Assembly: GCF_000463015.1 (NCBI RefSeq)
Contig: NC_022247.1
Span: 62,001-126,000 of the forward strand
Origin: Variovorax paradoxus B4
Lineage (GTDB): Bacteria; Pseudomonadota; Gammaproteobacteria; Burkholderiales; Burkholderiaceae_C
Reading direction: 5' to 3'
Length of the DNA: 64,000 nt
In this document: piece by piece, positions 25,994 through 34,696 of the stretch
How the letters are laid out: the number at the start of each line of letters is the position of its first letter
How positions within the stretch are numbered: position 1 is the stretch's first letter
Made by a program: the position numbers and the translations under genes
Notes under the pieces: generated by a model
Seen by the model: only the letters and a program-made list of their open reading frames with translations
Database searches by the model: none
What the model was told of the DNA's origin: nothing

Positions 25994-27166
25994 CTACATC
26001 TTGCATCCACGGGCCGGGTCCGTCAGGCCCTTGATCGCGATGCTCACCAGCTTGTTCTCCTTGCCTTCCACCTTGCGCAGGTAGATGTCCTGCACCGGGT
26101 TGTGCGACTTGCTCATGGTGAACGTGCCGCGCGGGCTGTCGATCTTGGCCTTCTCGATGGCGGCCGTGAATTCGGCCTTCTTGCCGATGTCGCCCTTGGT
26201 GGCGGCCAGGCCCACGCCCAGCATCTGCGCCGCATCGTAGCCCTGCACGGCATACACGTCGGGCTGCAGCTTGAAGGCCTTGGCGTAGCCGACGCGGAAG
26301 GCGTTGTCGCGCGCCGTGTTCAGGCCGTCGGCATAGTGCAGCGTGGTCAACATGCCTTGCGCGGCTTCGCCCTGCGCGTCCAAGGTGCCGTCGGTCAGAA
26401 AGCCCGGGCCGTAGAGCGGAATCGTCTTGTTGAGGCCAGCGGCCTGGTAGTCCTTGACGAACTTCACCGCGCCGCCGCCCGCGAAGAAGGCATACACCGC
26501 GTCGGGCTTGGCCGCCGCGATCTCGGTCAGCAGCGCCTGGAATTCCACGTTGGGGAAGGGCAGCGTGAGCTGCTTGTCGACCTTGCCGCCGTTCTTCTCG
26601 AAGCCTTCCTTGAAGCCGTTGACCGACTCGTCGCCGGCCGCGTACTTCCAGGTGATGGTCATCGCCTTCTTCTTGCCCTGCTGCTTGGCGGCGACTTCGC
26701 CCATGGCGTAGGCCGGCTGCCAGTTGCTGAACGAACTGCGGAAGATGTTGGGCGCGCACATCGGGCCCGTGACCGCGTCGGCACCGGCATTCGGCACGAT
26801 CAGCACGGTGCCGCTTTCCTTCGCGGCCTTGGCCATGGCCATGGCGACGCCGGAGTGCACGGTGCCCACGATCACGTCGACGTTGTCGCGCTTGATGAGC
26901 TTGTTGACGTTGTCGGTCGCCTTGGCCGGGTCGGACTCGTCGTCGACCTTGAAGTATTCGATCTCGCGGCCGGCGAGCTTGCCGCCGTGTTCGTCGACGT
27001 AGAGCTTGAAGCCGTTCTCGATGGCGACGCCCAGGGCGGTGTAGGTGCCGCTGTAGGGCAGCATCAGGCCGACCTTGAGTTTGCCGGTGCCCTGGGCGCC
27101 GGCGGCGGTGGCCAGGGCGGCGAAGGCGATCGCGGTGAGGGCCAGGCGGGCGGTGCGGATGGTCAT
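25994..27166 (-). CDS. Branched-chain-type periplasmic binding protein, probably for benzoate
   Basis: A 390-residue type I periplasmic binding protein (LivK/Leu-Ile-Val group). A signal peptide spans about residues 1-24 (ending AGAQG). KLKVGLMLPYSGTYTALG then GVAIENGFKLYVDEHGG and the NWQPAYAMGE region fit the ABC aromatic/amino-acid receptors. Four cysteines pair at MCAPN and the C-terminal GCKM. Its ATG overlaps the stop of the alpha/beta hydrolase gene (ATGA). Located in the operon of benzoate-CoA ligase, so an aromatic acid is the probable ligand. Confidence 0.87.
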   Translation of the reverse strand: MTIRTARLALTAIAFAALATAAGAQGTGKLKVGLMLPYSGTYTALGVAIENGFKLYVDEHGGKLAGREIEYFKVDDESDPAKATDNVNKLIKRDNVDVIVGTVHSGVAMAMAKAAKESGTVLIVPNAGADAVTGPMCAPNIFRSSFSNWQPAYAMGEVAAKQQGKKKAMTITWKYAAGDESVNGFKEGFEKNGGKVDKQLTLPFPNVEFQALLTEIAAAKPDAVYAFFAGGGAVKFVKDYQAAGLNKTIPLYGPGFLTDGTLDAQGEAAQGMLTTLHYADGLNTARDNAFRVGYAKAFKLQPDVYAVQGYDAAQMLGVGLAATKGDIGKKAEFTAAIEKAKIDSPRGTFTMSKSHNPVQDIYLRKVEGKENKLVSIAIKGLTDPARGCKM

Positions 27167-27966
27167 GGTGTCTGTCTCCTGTTTTTGGTGATGAAAGCGG
27201 TGGCCGCGACGATGACACGATCCGGCTGATCGCGATGCGGGGAATGCCCGCATTCCGGGATTTCGAGCAGCTCGCATCCCCTGACGCGCGCCGCGATGCC
27301 GCGGATCTGCGCGAGCGTGCCGTACTCGTCGTCGATGCCCTGGATGGCGAGCACCGGGCAGCGGATGGTGTCGAGCCCGGCCTCGATGTTCCATTCGCGA
27401 AAAGGCGGGTGCAGCCAGATGCGGTTCCAGCCCCAGAAGGCCGAGTCGGCGCTGTCGTGGTAGCGGCCGAGCTTCTTCGGCAGGTCGGTCGAGAGGTAGG
27501 CGGTGCGGGCCTGTTCGATGTTCGCGACGGTCACGTCTTCCACGAAGATGTGCGGCGCGAGCACCACGAGGCCGTTGACGCGGTCCGGGAAGCGCGAGGC
27601 GTAAAGCAGCGAGATCGAGCCGCCGTCGCTGTGGCCGAAGAGCCAGGGCTTTTCATCGTCGAGCTTCAGGGCGCTGAAGAGGGCGGGCAGCACCTCGTGC
27701 GCCTGCCGGTGCATGAAGTCGACGTCCCAGATCTCGTCGTCGGCGCGCGGCGTCGAGCGGCCGTAGCCGGGACGAGAAAACACGATGCCGCGGGCGTTGG
27801 CGGCGTCGCAGACTTGCGCAGGGAAGTCCTTCCACATGGCGATCGAGCCGAGGCCTTCGTGGAGGAAGACGACGAGCGGGGCATCGGTGCGCTCGGGGGC
27901 GATCCATTGGCATTCGATGCGCACGGGGCGGCCGCGCCAGTTGATCGTTGCGAACTCGGGAGTCAT
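27163..27966 (-). CDS. Alpha/beta hydrolase of the box operon
   Basis: A 267-residue alpha/beta hydrolase. The nucleophile elbow is FGHSDGGS with Ser at 113; the oxyanion segment is FLHEGLGSIAMW and the catalytic His lies in CGHSPHRDQP. Box clusters of other bacteria often carry a hydrolase thought to rescue misformed lactones or CoA esters from the epoxide pathway; that role is inferred here. It overlaps the binding-protein gene by 4 nt and is separated from the ligase gene by a 136-bp repeat element. Confidence 0.82.
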   Translation of the reverse strand: MTPEFATINWRGRPVRIECQWIAPERTDAPLVVFLHEGLGSIAMWKDFPAQVCDAANARGIVFSRPGYGRSTPRADDEIWDVDFMHRQAHEVLPALFSALKLDDEKPWLFGHSDGGSISLLYASRFPDRVNGLVVLAPHIFVEDVTVANIEQARTAYLSTDLPKKLGRYHDSADSAFWGWNRIWLHPPFREWNIEAGLDTIRCPVLAIQGIDDEYGTLAQIRGIAARVRGCELLEIPECGHSPHRDQPDRVIVAATAFITKNRRQTP

Positions 27967-27971
27967 GGCTG

Positions 27972-28086
27972 TTGCTCCTTCCCCCGCCGGGGGATGGCCG
28001 GGATGGGGGCTCGCGGCGCTGGCAGGGGCTGTGCGTATGCAAACGCCGATGCCCCCGCCCCAGCCCTCCCCCGGGAGGGGAGGGAG
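27972..28086. repeat. Dispersed intergenic repeat, copy A
   Basis: Begins TTGCTCCTTCCCC, continues GGGATGGGGGCTC and ends GCCCCCGCCCCAGCCCTCCCCC-ggga-GGGGAGGG; the two ends can pair. The same head and tail with a different middle recur at 36137-36237 in the boxB-boxA gap. Resembles REP-type intergenic elements. Confidence 0.65.
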
Positions 28087-28102
28087 AAAGACAGGGCGCG
28101 CG

Positions 28103-29650
28103 TCATGCCTGCTTTTCCCGCTCGCGCAAACGGAAGCGCTGGATCTTCCCCGTCGCCGTCTTCGGCAGCTCCTGCACGAACTCCAAAAAGCGCGGGTACT
28201 TGTACGGCGCGAGCCGCTCCTTCACGAAAGCCTTCAGCTCCTCGTCGCTGACCGACTGGCCGTCCTTCAGCACGACGAAGGCCTTGGTCTTGGTCAGCCC
28301 GTCCGCGTCTTCCTTGCCGATCACCGCGGCCTCGAGCACCGCGGGGTGCTGCATCAGCGTGGCTTCCACCTCGAACGGCGACACGTAGATGCCGCTGACC
28401 TTCAGCATGTCGTCGCTGCGCCCGGCATAGGTGTAGTAGCCGTCGGCGTCGCGCGTGTACTTGTCGCCGCTCTTGGTCCAGCCGCCCTGGAAGGTCTCGC
28501 GCGACTTTTCGCGGTTGCACCAGTACATCAGCGCCGAACTCGGGCCGCGGATGTAGAGGTCGCCCACTTCGCCGTCGGGCACCGGGCGGCCGTCCTCGCC
28601 GCGCAGCTCGACCTCGTAGCCTTCCACCGGCCGGCCCGTGGTGCCGTAGCGCACGTCACCGGGGCGGTTGGAGATGAAGATGTGCAGCATCTCGGTGGAG
28701 CCGATGCCGTCGATGATCTCGCAGCCGAAGTGCGCCTTGAAGCGCTGTGCGATCTCGCCGGGCAGGGCCTCGCCGGCGGAAGAGCACATGCGCAGCGCCA
28801 CCTGCTCGCGCGCCGGCAGCTTCGGCGAGGCGAGCATGCCGGCAAAGCCGGTGGGCGCGCCGAAGAAGACGGTGGGCTTGTGCTCCACCCAGCGGCGGAA
28901 GGTGGCGTCGGGCGTGGGCCGTTCGGCCATCAGCACCACCGTGGCGCCGACCGACAGCGGAAAGGTCAGGGCATTGCCCAGGCCGTACGCGAAGTACATC
29001 TTGGCGGCCGAGAAGCACACGTCGTTCTCGGTCAGCCCGAGCACCGGCTTGCCGTAGAGCTCGGCCGTCCACCACAGGTTGGCATGCGTGTGGACCGTGC
29101 CCTTGGGCTTGCCGGTGGAGCCGGAGGAATACAGCCAGAACCCGGGGTCGTCGGAGGCCGTGGCTGCGGGCGCTGCCATCGGGGGGGCGGCGGCGAGCGC
29201 GGCATCGAATTCCTGCGCGCCCTCGGGCAGCGCGCCCGCGGGCTGCGAGACGATCAGCGTGTGTACTTCATGCGTGCCGCGGCCCATTGCCTCCTGCAGC
29301 GTGGGCAGCAGCGCGCCCGACACCAGCGCGGCCTGCGCGCGGCTGTGTTCGAGCATGTAGGCGTAGTCCTCGGGCGTGAGCAGCGTGTTGACGGCCACCG
29401 GCACGATGCCTGCATAGAGACAACCGAGAAAGCTCACGGGCCAGTCGCTGCAGTCGAGCATCAGCAGCAGCACGCGCTCTTCGCGCCGCACCCCGGCGGC
29501 CTTGAGCGCGGCGGCCAGGCGGCGCGCGCGGTCTTCGAGCTGGCCGTAGCTCAGCGTGCCGCGGTCGTCGATGTAGGCGGCGCGGTCGGCGCGGCCGCGG
29601 TTGAGGGCGAACAGGTGTTCGGCGAAATTGAATCGTGCGGGTGGGCTCAT
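28103..29650 (-). CDS. bclA: Benzoate-CoA ligase
   Basis: A 515-residue ANL ligase that forms benzoyl-CoA from benzoate, ATP and CoA, the entry step of the box pathway. The P-loop is YSSGSTGKPKGTVHTH (about 170-185); AKMYFAYGLGNALTFP, FFGAPTGFAGML, DGIGSTEMLHIFISN and GDKYTRD are the patterns of the benzoate-CoA ligase group. Length is normal (about 520). The ATG at 29650 was chosen; the frame runs on upstream within the dehydrogenase gene but carries no homology. Genomic setting with boxABC removes most doubt about substrate. Confidence 0.92.
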   Translation of the reverse strand: MSPPARFNFAEHLFALNRGRADRAAYIDDRGTLSYGQLEDRARRLAAALKAAGVRREERVLLLMLDCSDWPVSFLGCLYAGIVPVAVNTLLTPEDYAYMLEHSRAQAALVSGALLPTLQEAMGRGTHEVHTLIVSQPAGALPEGAQEFDAALAAAPPMAAPAATASDDPGFWLYSSGSTGKPKGTVHTHANLWWTAELYGKPVLGLTENDVCFSAAKMYFAYGLGNALTFPLSVGATVVLMAERPTPDATFRRWVEHKPTVFFGAPTGFAGMLASPKLPAREQVALRMCSSAGEALPGEIAQRFKAHFGCEIIDGIGSTEMLHIFISNRPGDVRYGTTGRPVEGYEVELRGEDGRPVPDGEVGDLYIRGPSSALMYWCNREKSRETFQGGWTKSGDKYTRDADGYYTYAGRSDDMLKVSGIYVSPFEVEATLMQHPAVLEAAVIGKEDADGLTKTKAFVVLKDGQSVSDEELKAFVKERLAPYKYPRFLEFVQELPKTATGKIQRFRLREREKQA

Positions 29651-29685
29651 CGTGTGTCTCCGTGGGGCCTGTGCATTTCTCTTCT

Positions 29686-31236
29686 CTAGAGGCCGAGGTG
29701 GGCGAGCACGCCGGGGCTCGCCTGCACCGCGCTGCGGCGGTGATAGAAGTCGAGCGCGCGCAGTCCGCCGAGCTCGCTGCCGCCGCCCGCGCGGCCCGGA
29801 CCGCCGTGCATCGACATCGGCATCACGTTGCCGTGGCCGGTGTGGGCCTGCGCGACCTCGGGCGTGATCACGTGCACGCGGCCGTGGCTCGGCGCGACGG
29901 CGAGCGCGGCCTGCGCCAGCGCGGCATCGTCGCTGCCGTAGAGCGAAGTCACCAGCGAACCCTGGCCGCGATGCGCCAGCGCGATGCCGTGCGCAAGATC
30001 GCGATACGGCAGCAGCGTGGCAACGGGCCCGAACACCTCGACGTCGTGCACGCGCTGCGCCGCATCGGCATCGCGCGCGCCCAGCAGCACCGGGCCGATG
30101 CAGGCGGCCACGGCCGGTTCGGCATCGATCAGCGGCGTGTTGCGGCCGTCGTACAGTACGGTGGTCTGCGCGGACAGTGCTTCCAAGCCCTCGCTCACTG
30201 CATTCAGCTGCGCGCGGCTCACGAGCGAACCCATGCGTACGCTCTCGTTGCGCGGATTGCCCACCGTCACACCCATGAGCTTCGCGCCGATGGCTTCGGC
30301 CGCGGCGTCGTACACCTCGGCCGGCACCAGGATGCGGCGGATGGCGGTGCACTTCTGGCCCGACTTCACCGTCATCTCGCGCACCACTTCGCGCACCAGC
30401 AGGTTGAAGGCTTCGCTCCCGGCCGCGGCGCCGGGCAGCAGCAGGGCGCTGTTGAGGCTGTCGGCCTCGATGTTCACGCGCACCGAGCGTTCGGCCACGG
30501 CCGGGTGCGAGCGGATCAGCGCCGCCGTCTCGGCGGAACCGGTGAAGGAGACCACGTCGAAGGGCTGCAGCGCATCCATCAAGCCCGCCGAGCTGCCGCA
30601 GACGACCGAGAGCGCACCCGCGGGCAGCACGCCCGCGTCGACCACGTCGCGCACCATGCGCTGCGTGAGCCAGGCGGTGGCCGTGGCGGGCTTCACGATC
30701 ACCGGCACGCCGGAGAGCAGCGCCGGCGCGGCTTTTTCCCACAGGCCCCACGACGGGAAATTGAAGGCGTTGATGAAGAGGGCCACGCCCTGCGTCGGCA
30801 CCTGCAGATGCTGCGACTGGAACACCGGCTCCTTGCCGAGCCTGGCCGCGTCGCCGTCGCGCAGCGCGCGCACGTCGCCGAGCGTGTCGCCCCACTTCGC
30901 GTACTGGCCCAGCGTGAAGATCGCGCCGTCGATGTCGACGGCCGAGTCGTTCTTCACCGTGCCGGAGTTCGCGGTGGCGATCTCGTAATAGGCATCGCGG
31001 TTCGCCTGCAGCACCTTCACGACGGCGCCGAGCAGCCCGGCACGCTGGCGGTAGCTGAGGGCGCGCAGCGCGTGGCCGCCCTGTTCGCGCGCAAAGGCAA
31101 AGGCCGCGGGCAGGTCGAGGCCGGTGGCGTCGACGCGCACGAGCTCGGTGCCCAGCACCGGATCGAAAAGAGGCGTGCCGGCGCCAGATCCGCCTTGCCA
31201 GCGGCCGGCGACGTGGTTGGGGAGGAGTTCGGTCAT
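29686..31236 (-). CDS. boxD: 3,4-dehydroadipyl-CoA semialdehyde dehydrogenase
   Basis: A 516-residue aldehyde dehydrogenase that oxidises the ring-cleavage product of BoxC to 3,4-dehydroadipyl-CoA with NADP. The catalytic cysteine is in VKSGQKCTAIRR and the general base region is VRVNIEADSLN; NAFNFPSWGLWEKAAPALL is the cofactor-site block, typical of this and PaaZ-like dehydrogenases. It lacks a hotdog/MaoC C-terminal domain, so it is not PaaZ. The ATG overlaps the stop of the DUF4863 gene (ATGA), 35 bp before the ligase gene. Confidence 0.9.
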   Translation of the reverse strand: MTELLPNHVAGRWQGGSGAGTPLFDPVLGTELVRVDATGLDLPAAFAFAREQGGHALRALSYRQRAGLLGAVVKVLQANRDAYYEIATANSGTVKNDSAVDIDGAIFTLGQYAKWGDTLGDVRALRDGDAARLGKEPVFQSQHLQVPTQGVALFINAFNFPSWGLWEKAAPALLSGVPVIVKPATATAWLTQRMVRDVVDAGVLPAGALSVVCGSSAGLMDALQPFDVVSFTGSAETAALIRSHPAVAERSVRVNIEADSLNSALLLPGAAAGSEAFNLLVREVVREMTVKSGQKCTAIRRILVPAEVYDAAAEAIGAKLMGVTVGNPRNESVRMGSLVSRAQLNAVSEGLEALSAQTTVLYDGRNTPLIDAEPAVAACIGPVLLGARDADAAQRVHDVEVFGPVATLLPYRDLAHGIALAHRGQGSLVTSLYGSDDAALAQAALAVAPSHGRVHVITPEVAQAHTGHGNVMPMSMHGGPGRAGGGSELGGLRALDFYHRRSAVQASPGVLAHLGL

Positions 31237-31706
31237 GGGGTGAACCTGATCTGCCCTTCGGGCAAGAGATAGAGAACGAGTGCGCGGCCTTGTGCCACGG
31301 TCGGGCGGTGCGCGGTGCCGGGCCCGTAGACGCACCAGCCCGCGGGCCGTCCGTCGAAGGTGGCATCGGCGCTGCCGTCCGCCGGCATGATCAGGTCGAT
31401 CTCGCCGTTCGGATGCGTGTGGTGCGGGCCGGCGATGTCCTGCATGTCGACCACGTCGACCGAGAAGCGGTGCAGCGCGTCCTCGGCCTTGAACACGCGG
31501 CCGTACCGGATGCCGCCGCCCTCGCGCTCGCACAGCCAGCCTTCGGCGACGCCGCCGATACAGGCCTGGCGCAGCCGTTCGAAGCTGGCGCTGCCCGCGC
31601 CGTGCGCGGCGTTCAGCCACTGGTCGAGCTGTTCGTCGAGCGGCCGGCCGGCGATTTCGGCCGTCAGGCCGGCGATCAACTGGTGAAATGCTTCCTTGCT
31701 GGACAT
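31233..31706 (-). CDS. DUF4863 cupin-like protein, first gene of the leftward box operon
   Basis: A 157-residue protein with a cupin-like metal motif HHTHPNGEIDLIMP (about residues 94-107) and a downstream His (GTAHRP). Members of this family recur in box clusters; a relation to 4-hydroxylaminobenzoate lyase (PnbB) has been proposed for the family, but I cannot confirm that activity here. It might process a reactive intermediate. The ATG at 31706 was chosen because the longer frame enters the promoter region. It starts the operon that runs through to livF and is about 100 nt downstream of a strong -35/-10 pair. Confidence 0.75.
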   Translation of the reverse strand: MSSKEAFHQLIAGLTAEIAGRPLDEQLDQWLNAAHGAGSASFERLRQACIGGVAEGWLCEREGGGIRYGRVFKAEDALHRFSVDVVDMQDIAGPHHTHPNGEIDLIMPADGSADATFDGRPAGWCVYGPGTAHRPTVAQGRALVLYLLPEGQIRFTP

Positions 31707-31770
31707 TGGCGGGCTTCCTTTTTGGAGGCTGGCTGGCAGGTGGCTGCCGGAGCAAACTTTTGAACTACCT

Positions 31771-31852
31771 TGCAGGATCGCTGTGCGTGCAGTATCTTGC
31801 GTGTGGCCGAACAATAAGCATCGAGACAATGAGTGTCAAGCAATATAGTGCA
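31771..31852. promoter_or_regulatory. boxR-box operon divergent promoter with TGCA operator motifs
   Basis: On the minus strand TTGACA (31839-31834), 17 nt, TATTGT (31816-31811) form a near-consensus sigma-70 promoter for the leftward operon. TGCA motifs lie at 31771, 31788 and 31849; BzdR/BoxR repressors recognise TGCA repeats, so these are candidate BoxR sites just downstream and upstream of the start point. Confidence 0.65.
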
Positions 31853-31905
31853 TATATGGTGTTTACCCTGAGCGCGCACAATCCCGGCCAAGAACGAGGA
31901 CTTGC

Positions 31906-32856
31906 ATGAACGAGCACGTAGACGCGGTGCTGGCCACCGCGCCCGGTGGCCACCGCGCCGCCAACGCAGCAGCGCCGGCCGTGGAGGCCGCCAGGAACCC
32001 CTTGCTGGCGGCATTGGGCGAGCGCGTGCGCAACCTGCGCGCGCAGCGCGGCCTCACGCGCAAGGCGGTGGCCATTTCGGCGGACGTGTCGGAGCGGCAC
32101 CTCGCCAACCTCGAATACGGCATCGGCAACGCGTCGATCCTGGTGCTGCAGCAGGTGGCCGGCGCGCTGCACTGCTCGCTGGCCGAGCTGGTCGGCGACG
32201 TGACCACCAGCTCGCCCGAGTGGCTGTTGATCCGCGAGCTGCTCGAAAACCGCAGCGAGGCCGACCTGCGCCGCGTGCGCGTGGCGCTGGGCGAGCTGCT
32301 GGGCACGGCCTCGGTCGACCCGGCCCGGCACCGCCGCATCGCCCTCGTGGGCCTGCGCGGCGCGGGCAAGTCGACGCTCGGCCAGATGCTGGCCGAAGAC
32401 CTCGAAGTGCCCTTCATCGAGCTGAGCCGCGAGATCGAAACGCTCGCGGGCTGCAGCGTGCGCGAGATCCACGACCTCTATGGCACCAACGCCTACCGCC
32501 GCTACGAGCGCCGCGCCCTCGAGGAAACCATCCAGATCTACAGCGAGGTGGTCATTGCCACGCCGGGCGGCATCGTGTCCGACCCCGCCACCTTCAACGA
32601 GCTGCTCGCGCACTGCACCACCGTGTGGCTGCAGGCCGCGCCCGAGGAGCACATGGGCCGCGTGGCCGCGCAGGGCGACACCCGTCCGATGGCGGCCAGC
32701 AAGGAGGCCATGGAAGACCTGCGGCGCATCCTGAACGGCCGCGCCGCCTTCTATTCGAAGGCCGATCTCTCGGTGGACACCAGTGGCAAGACCCTGGCGC
32801 AGAGCTTCCAGGCGCTGCGCGCCATGGCACGTCAATCCATCGGCCTGAACGTCTGA
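31906..32856 (+). CDS. boxR: Benzoyl-CoA-responsive regulator BoxR
   Basis: A 316-residue regulator with the BzdR/BoxR architecture: an N-terminal XRE-type HTH (about 36-95; GERVRNLRAQRGLTRKAVA, SERHLANLEYGIGNAS) joined to a shikimate-kinase-like domain with Walker A GLRGAGKSTLG (about 148-158) that senses benzoyl-CoA. In characterised systems it represses box genes until benzoyl-CoA appears. It is divergent from the DUF4863-led operon and directly upstream of boxC, so it stands between both transcription units it should control. Confidence 0.93.
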   Translation: MNEHVDAVLATAPGGHRAANAAAPAVEAARNPLLAALGERVRNLRAQRGLTRKAVAISADVSERHLANLEYGIGNASILVLQQVAGALHCSLAELVGDVTTSSPEWLLIRELLENRSEADLRRVRVALGELLGTASVDPARHRRIALVGLRGAGKSTLGQMLAEDLEVPFIELSREIETLAGCSVREIHDLYGTNAYRRYERRALEETIQIYSEVVIATPGGIVSDPATFNELLAHCTTVWLQAAPEEHMGRVAAQGDTRPMAASKEAMEDLRRILNGRAAFYSKADLSVDTSGKTLAQSFQALRAMARQSIGLNV

Positions 32857-32887
32857 ACTGAGGTTTTGAAAAAAAGAGATTCAGGCA

Positions 32888-32919
32888 TTGACTTGCCTGT
32901 TCACATGCAGCATGATGCA
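32888..32919 (+). promoter_or_regulatory. boxC promoter overlapped by TGCA-N6-TGCA operator
   Basis: TTGACT (32888-32893), 17 nt, CATGAT (32911-32916) form a sigma-70 promoter. TGCA-GCATGA-TGCA (32906-32919), the spacing known for BzdR/BoxR operators, covers its -10. Further TGCA motifs follow at 32939 and 32957. Binding there would block RNA polymerase. Confidence 0.7.
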
Positions 32920-32985
32920 TGTCATCGGAACCAGAGGCTGCATTATTCTTCCGGTTTGCATCTGCCCCACACAGGAGACTTCCGT

Positions 32986-34662
32986 ATGACCGAGACCACG
33001 ACCCTTCAGGCGCCCCCGCGCGTCGACTACCGCATCGAACCCGCGCAATACAGGCATTGGAAGCTCAGCTTCGACGGCCCGGTGGCGCGCCTGGTGCTCG
33101 ACATCGCGGAAGACGGCGGCATCCGCCCCGGCTACAAGCTCAAGCTCAACAGCTACGACCTGGGCGTGGACATCGAGCTGAACGACGCGCTCAACCGCGT
33201 GCGCTTCGAGCACCCCGAAGTGCGCAGCGTGATCGTCACCAGCGGCAAGGACCGCATCTTCTGCTCGGGCGCCAACATCTTCATGCTCGGCGTGTCGAGC
33301 CATGCGTGGAAGGTGAACTTCTGCAAGTTCACCAACGAGACGCGCAACGGCATCGAGGATTCGTCGAAGCACTCGGGCCTGAAGTTCATCGCGGCCGTGA
33401 ACGGCGCCTGCGCCGGCGGCGGCTACGAACTGGCGCTGGCCTGCGACGAAATCCTGCTGGTGGACGACCGCTCCTCGGCCGTGTCGCTGCCCGAAGTGCC
33501 GCTGCTCGGCGTGCTGCCCGGCACCGGCGGCCTGACCCGCGTGACCGACAAGCGCCACGTGCGCCATGACCTCGCCGACATCTTCTGCACCAGCGTCGAA
33601 GGCGTGCGCGGCCAGCGCGCGGTCGACTGGCGCCTGGTCGATGCCGTGGCCAAGCCCGCGCAGTTCGCTGCCGCCGTGCAGGACCGCGCTTCGCAGCTCG
33701 CCGCCGCGAGCGATCGCCCGGCCAGCGGCAAGGGCGTGGCGCTGACCCGCCTCGAGCGCACCGACAGCGCCGACGGCATCAGCTATTCGCACGTCGACAT
33801 CCAGATCGACCGCAGCAAGCGCACCGCCGCCATCACCATCAAGGCGCCCACGGGCAAGCAGCCGGCCGACATCGCCGCCATCGAAGCCGCGGGCGCCGCC
33901 TGGTGGCCGCTCGCGATGTGCCGCGAACTCGACGACGCCATCCTCAACCTGCGCACCAACGAGCTCGACATCGGCACCTGGCTGCTCAAGACCGAGGGCG
34001 ACGCGGCCGCCGTGCTCGCATCGGACGCCGTGATGCTCGCCCACAAGGACCACTGGCTGGTGCGCGAAACCATCGGCGCGCTGCGCCGCACGCTGGCGCG
34101 CCTGGACGTGTCGTCGCGCAGCCTGTTCGCGCTGGTCGAAGCGGGTTCGTGCTTCGCCGGCACGCTGGCCGAAGTGGCCTTCGCCGCCGACCGCAGCTAC
34201 ATGCTCGCGCTGCCCGACGATGCCGAGCGCGCGCCGAAGCTCGTGCTCAACGAATTCAACTTCGGTTTCTTCCCGATGGTGAACGACCAGAGCCGCCTGC
34301 AACGCCGCTTCTACGAAGAAGCCGCGCCGCTGGAGGCCGCCCGCGCGGCAGCCGGCAAGCCGCTCGACGCCGACGAGGCGCTCAAGCTCGGCCTCGTCAC
34401 CGCCGCGCCCGACGACATCGACTGGGAAGACGAGATCCGCATCGCCATCGAGGAGCGCGCCGCCATGTCGCCCGACGCGCTCACCGGCCTCGAAGCCAAC
34501 CTGCGCTTCGCAAGCAAGGAGAACATGGCCACCCGCATCTTCGGCCGGCTCACCGCCTGGCAGAACTGGATCTTCAACCGCCCCAACGCCGTCGGCGAGA
34601 AGGGCGCGCTGAAGGTCTACGGCACCGGCCAGAAAGCCGGCTTCGATTTGAACCGCGTTTGA
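32986..34662 (+). CDS. boxC: Benzoyl-CoA-dihydrodiol lyase BoxC
   Basis: A 558-residue enzyme that hydrolytically opens the epoxidised ring of benzoyl-CoA, giving dehydroadipyl-CoA semialdehyde and formate. It is the long crotonase-type protein specific to this pathway, with two enoyl-CoA-hydratase-like regions: the first around residues 60-220 (SGKDRIFCSGANIFMLG, AAVNGACAGGGYELALACDE) and a degenerate second around 300-480. Length fits (about 550). The ATG at 32986 follows AGGAGAC; an in-frame ATG at 32866 lies upstream of the promoter and is rejected. First gene of boxCBA. Confidence 0.95.
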   Translation: MTETTTLQAPPRVDYRIEPAQYRHWKLSFDGPVARLVLDIAEDGGIRPGYKLKLNSYDLGVDIELNDALNRVRFEHPEVRSVIVTSGKDRIFCSGANIFMLGVSSHAWKVNFCKFTNETRNGIEDSSKHSGLKFIAAVNGACAGGGYELALACDEILLVDDRSSAVSLPEVPLLGVLPGTGGLTRVTDKRHVRHDLADIFCTSVEGVRGQRAVDWRLVDAVAKPAQFAAAVQDRASQLAAASDRPASGKGVALTRLERTDSADGISYSHVDIQIDRSKRTAAITIKAPTGKQPADIAAIEAAGAAWWPLAMCRELDDAILNLRTNELDIGTWLLKTEGDAAAVLASDAVMLAHKDHWLVRETIGALRRTLARLDVSSRSLFALVEAGSCFAGTLAEVAFAADRSYMLALPDDAERAPKLVLNEFNFGFFPMVNDQSRLQRRFYEEAAPLEAARAAAGKPLDADEALKLGLVTAAPDDIDWEDEIRIAIEERAAMSPDALTGLEANLRFASKENMATRIFGRLTAWQNWIFNRPNAVGEKGALKVYGTGQKAGFDLNRV

Positions 34663-34696
34663 AGAACCCGCAGTCCGTACAACCCAAGGAACAGCG

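Noticed and set aside
28103..31366. Single long minus-strand frame that could be a ligase-dehydrogenase fusion
   Set aside because: The part upstream of 29650 has no homology in this frame, while the dehydrogenase is intact in another frame with its own start and stop.
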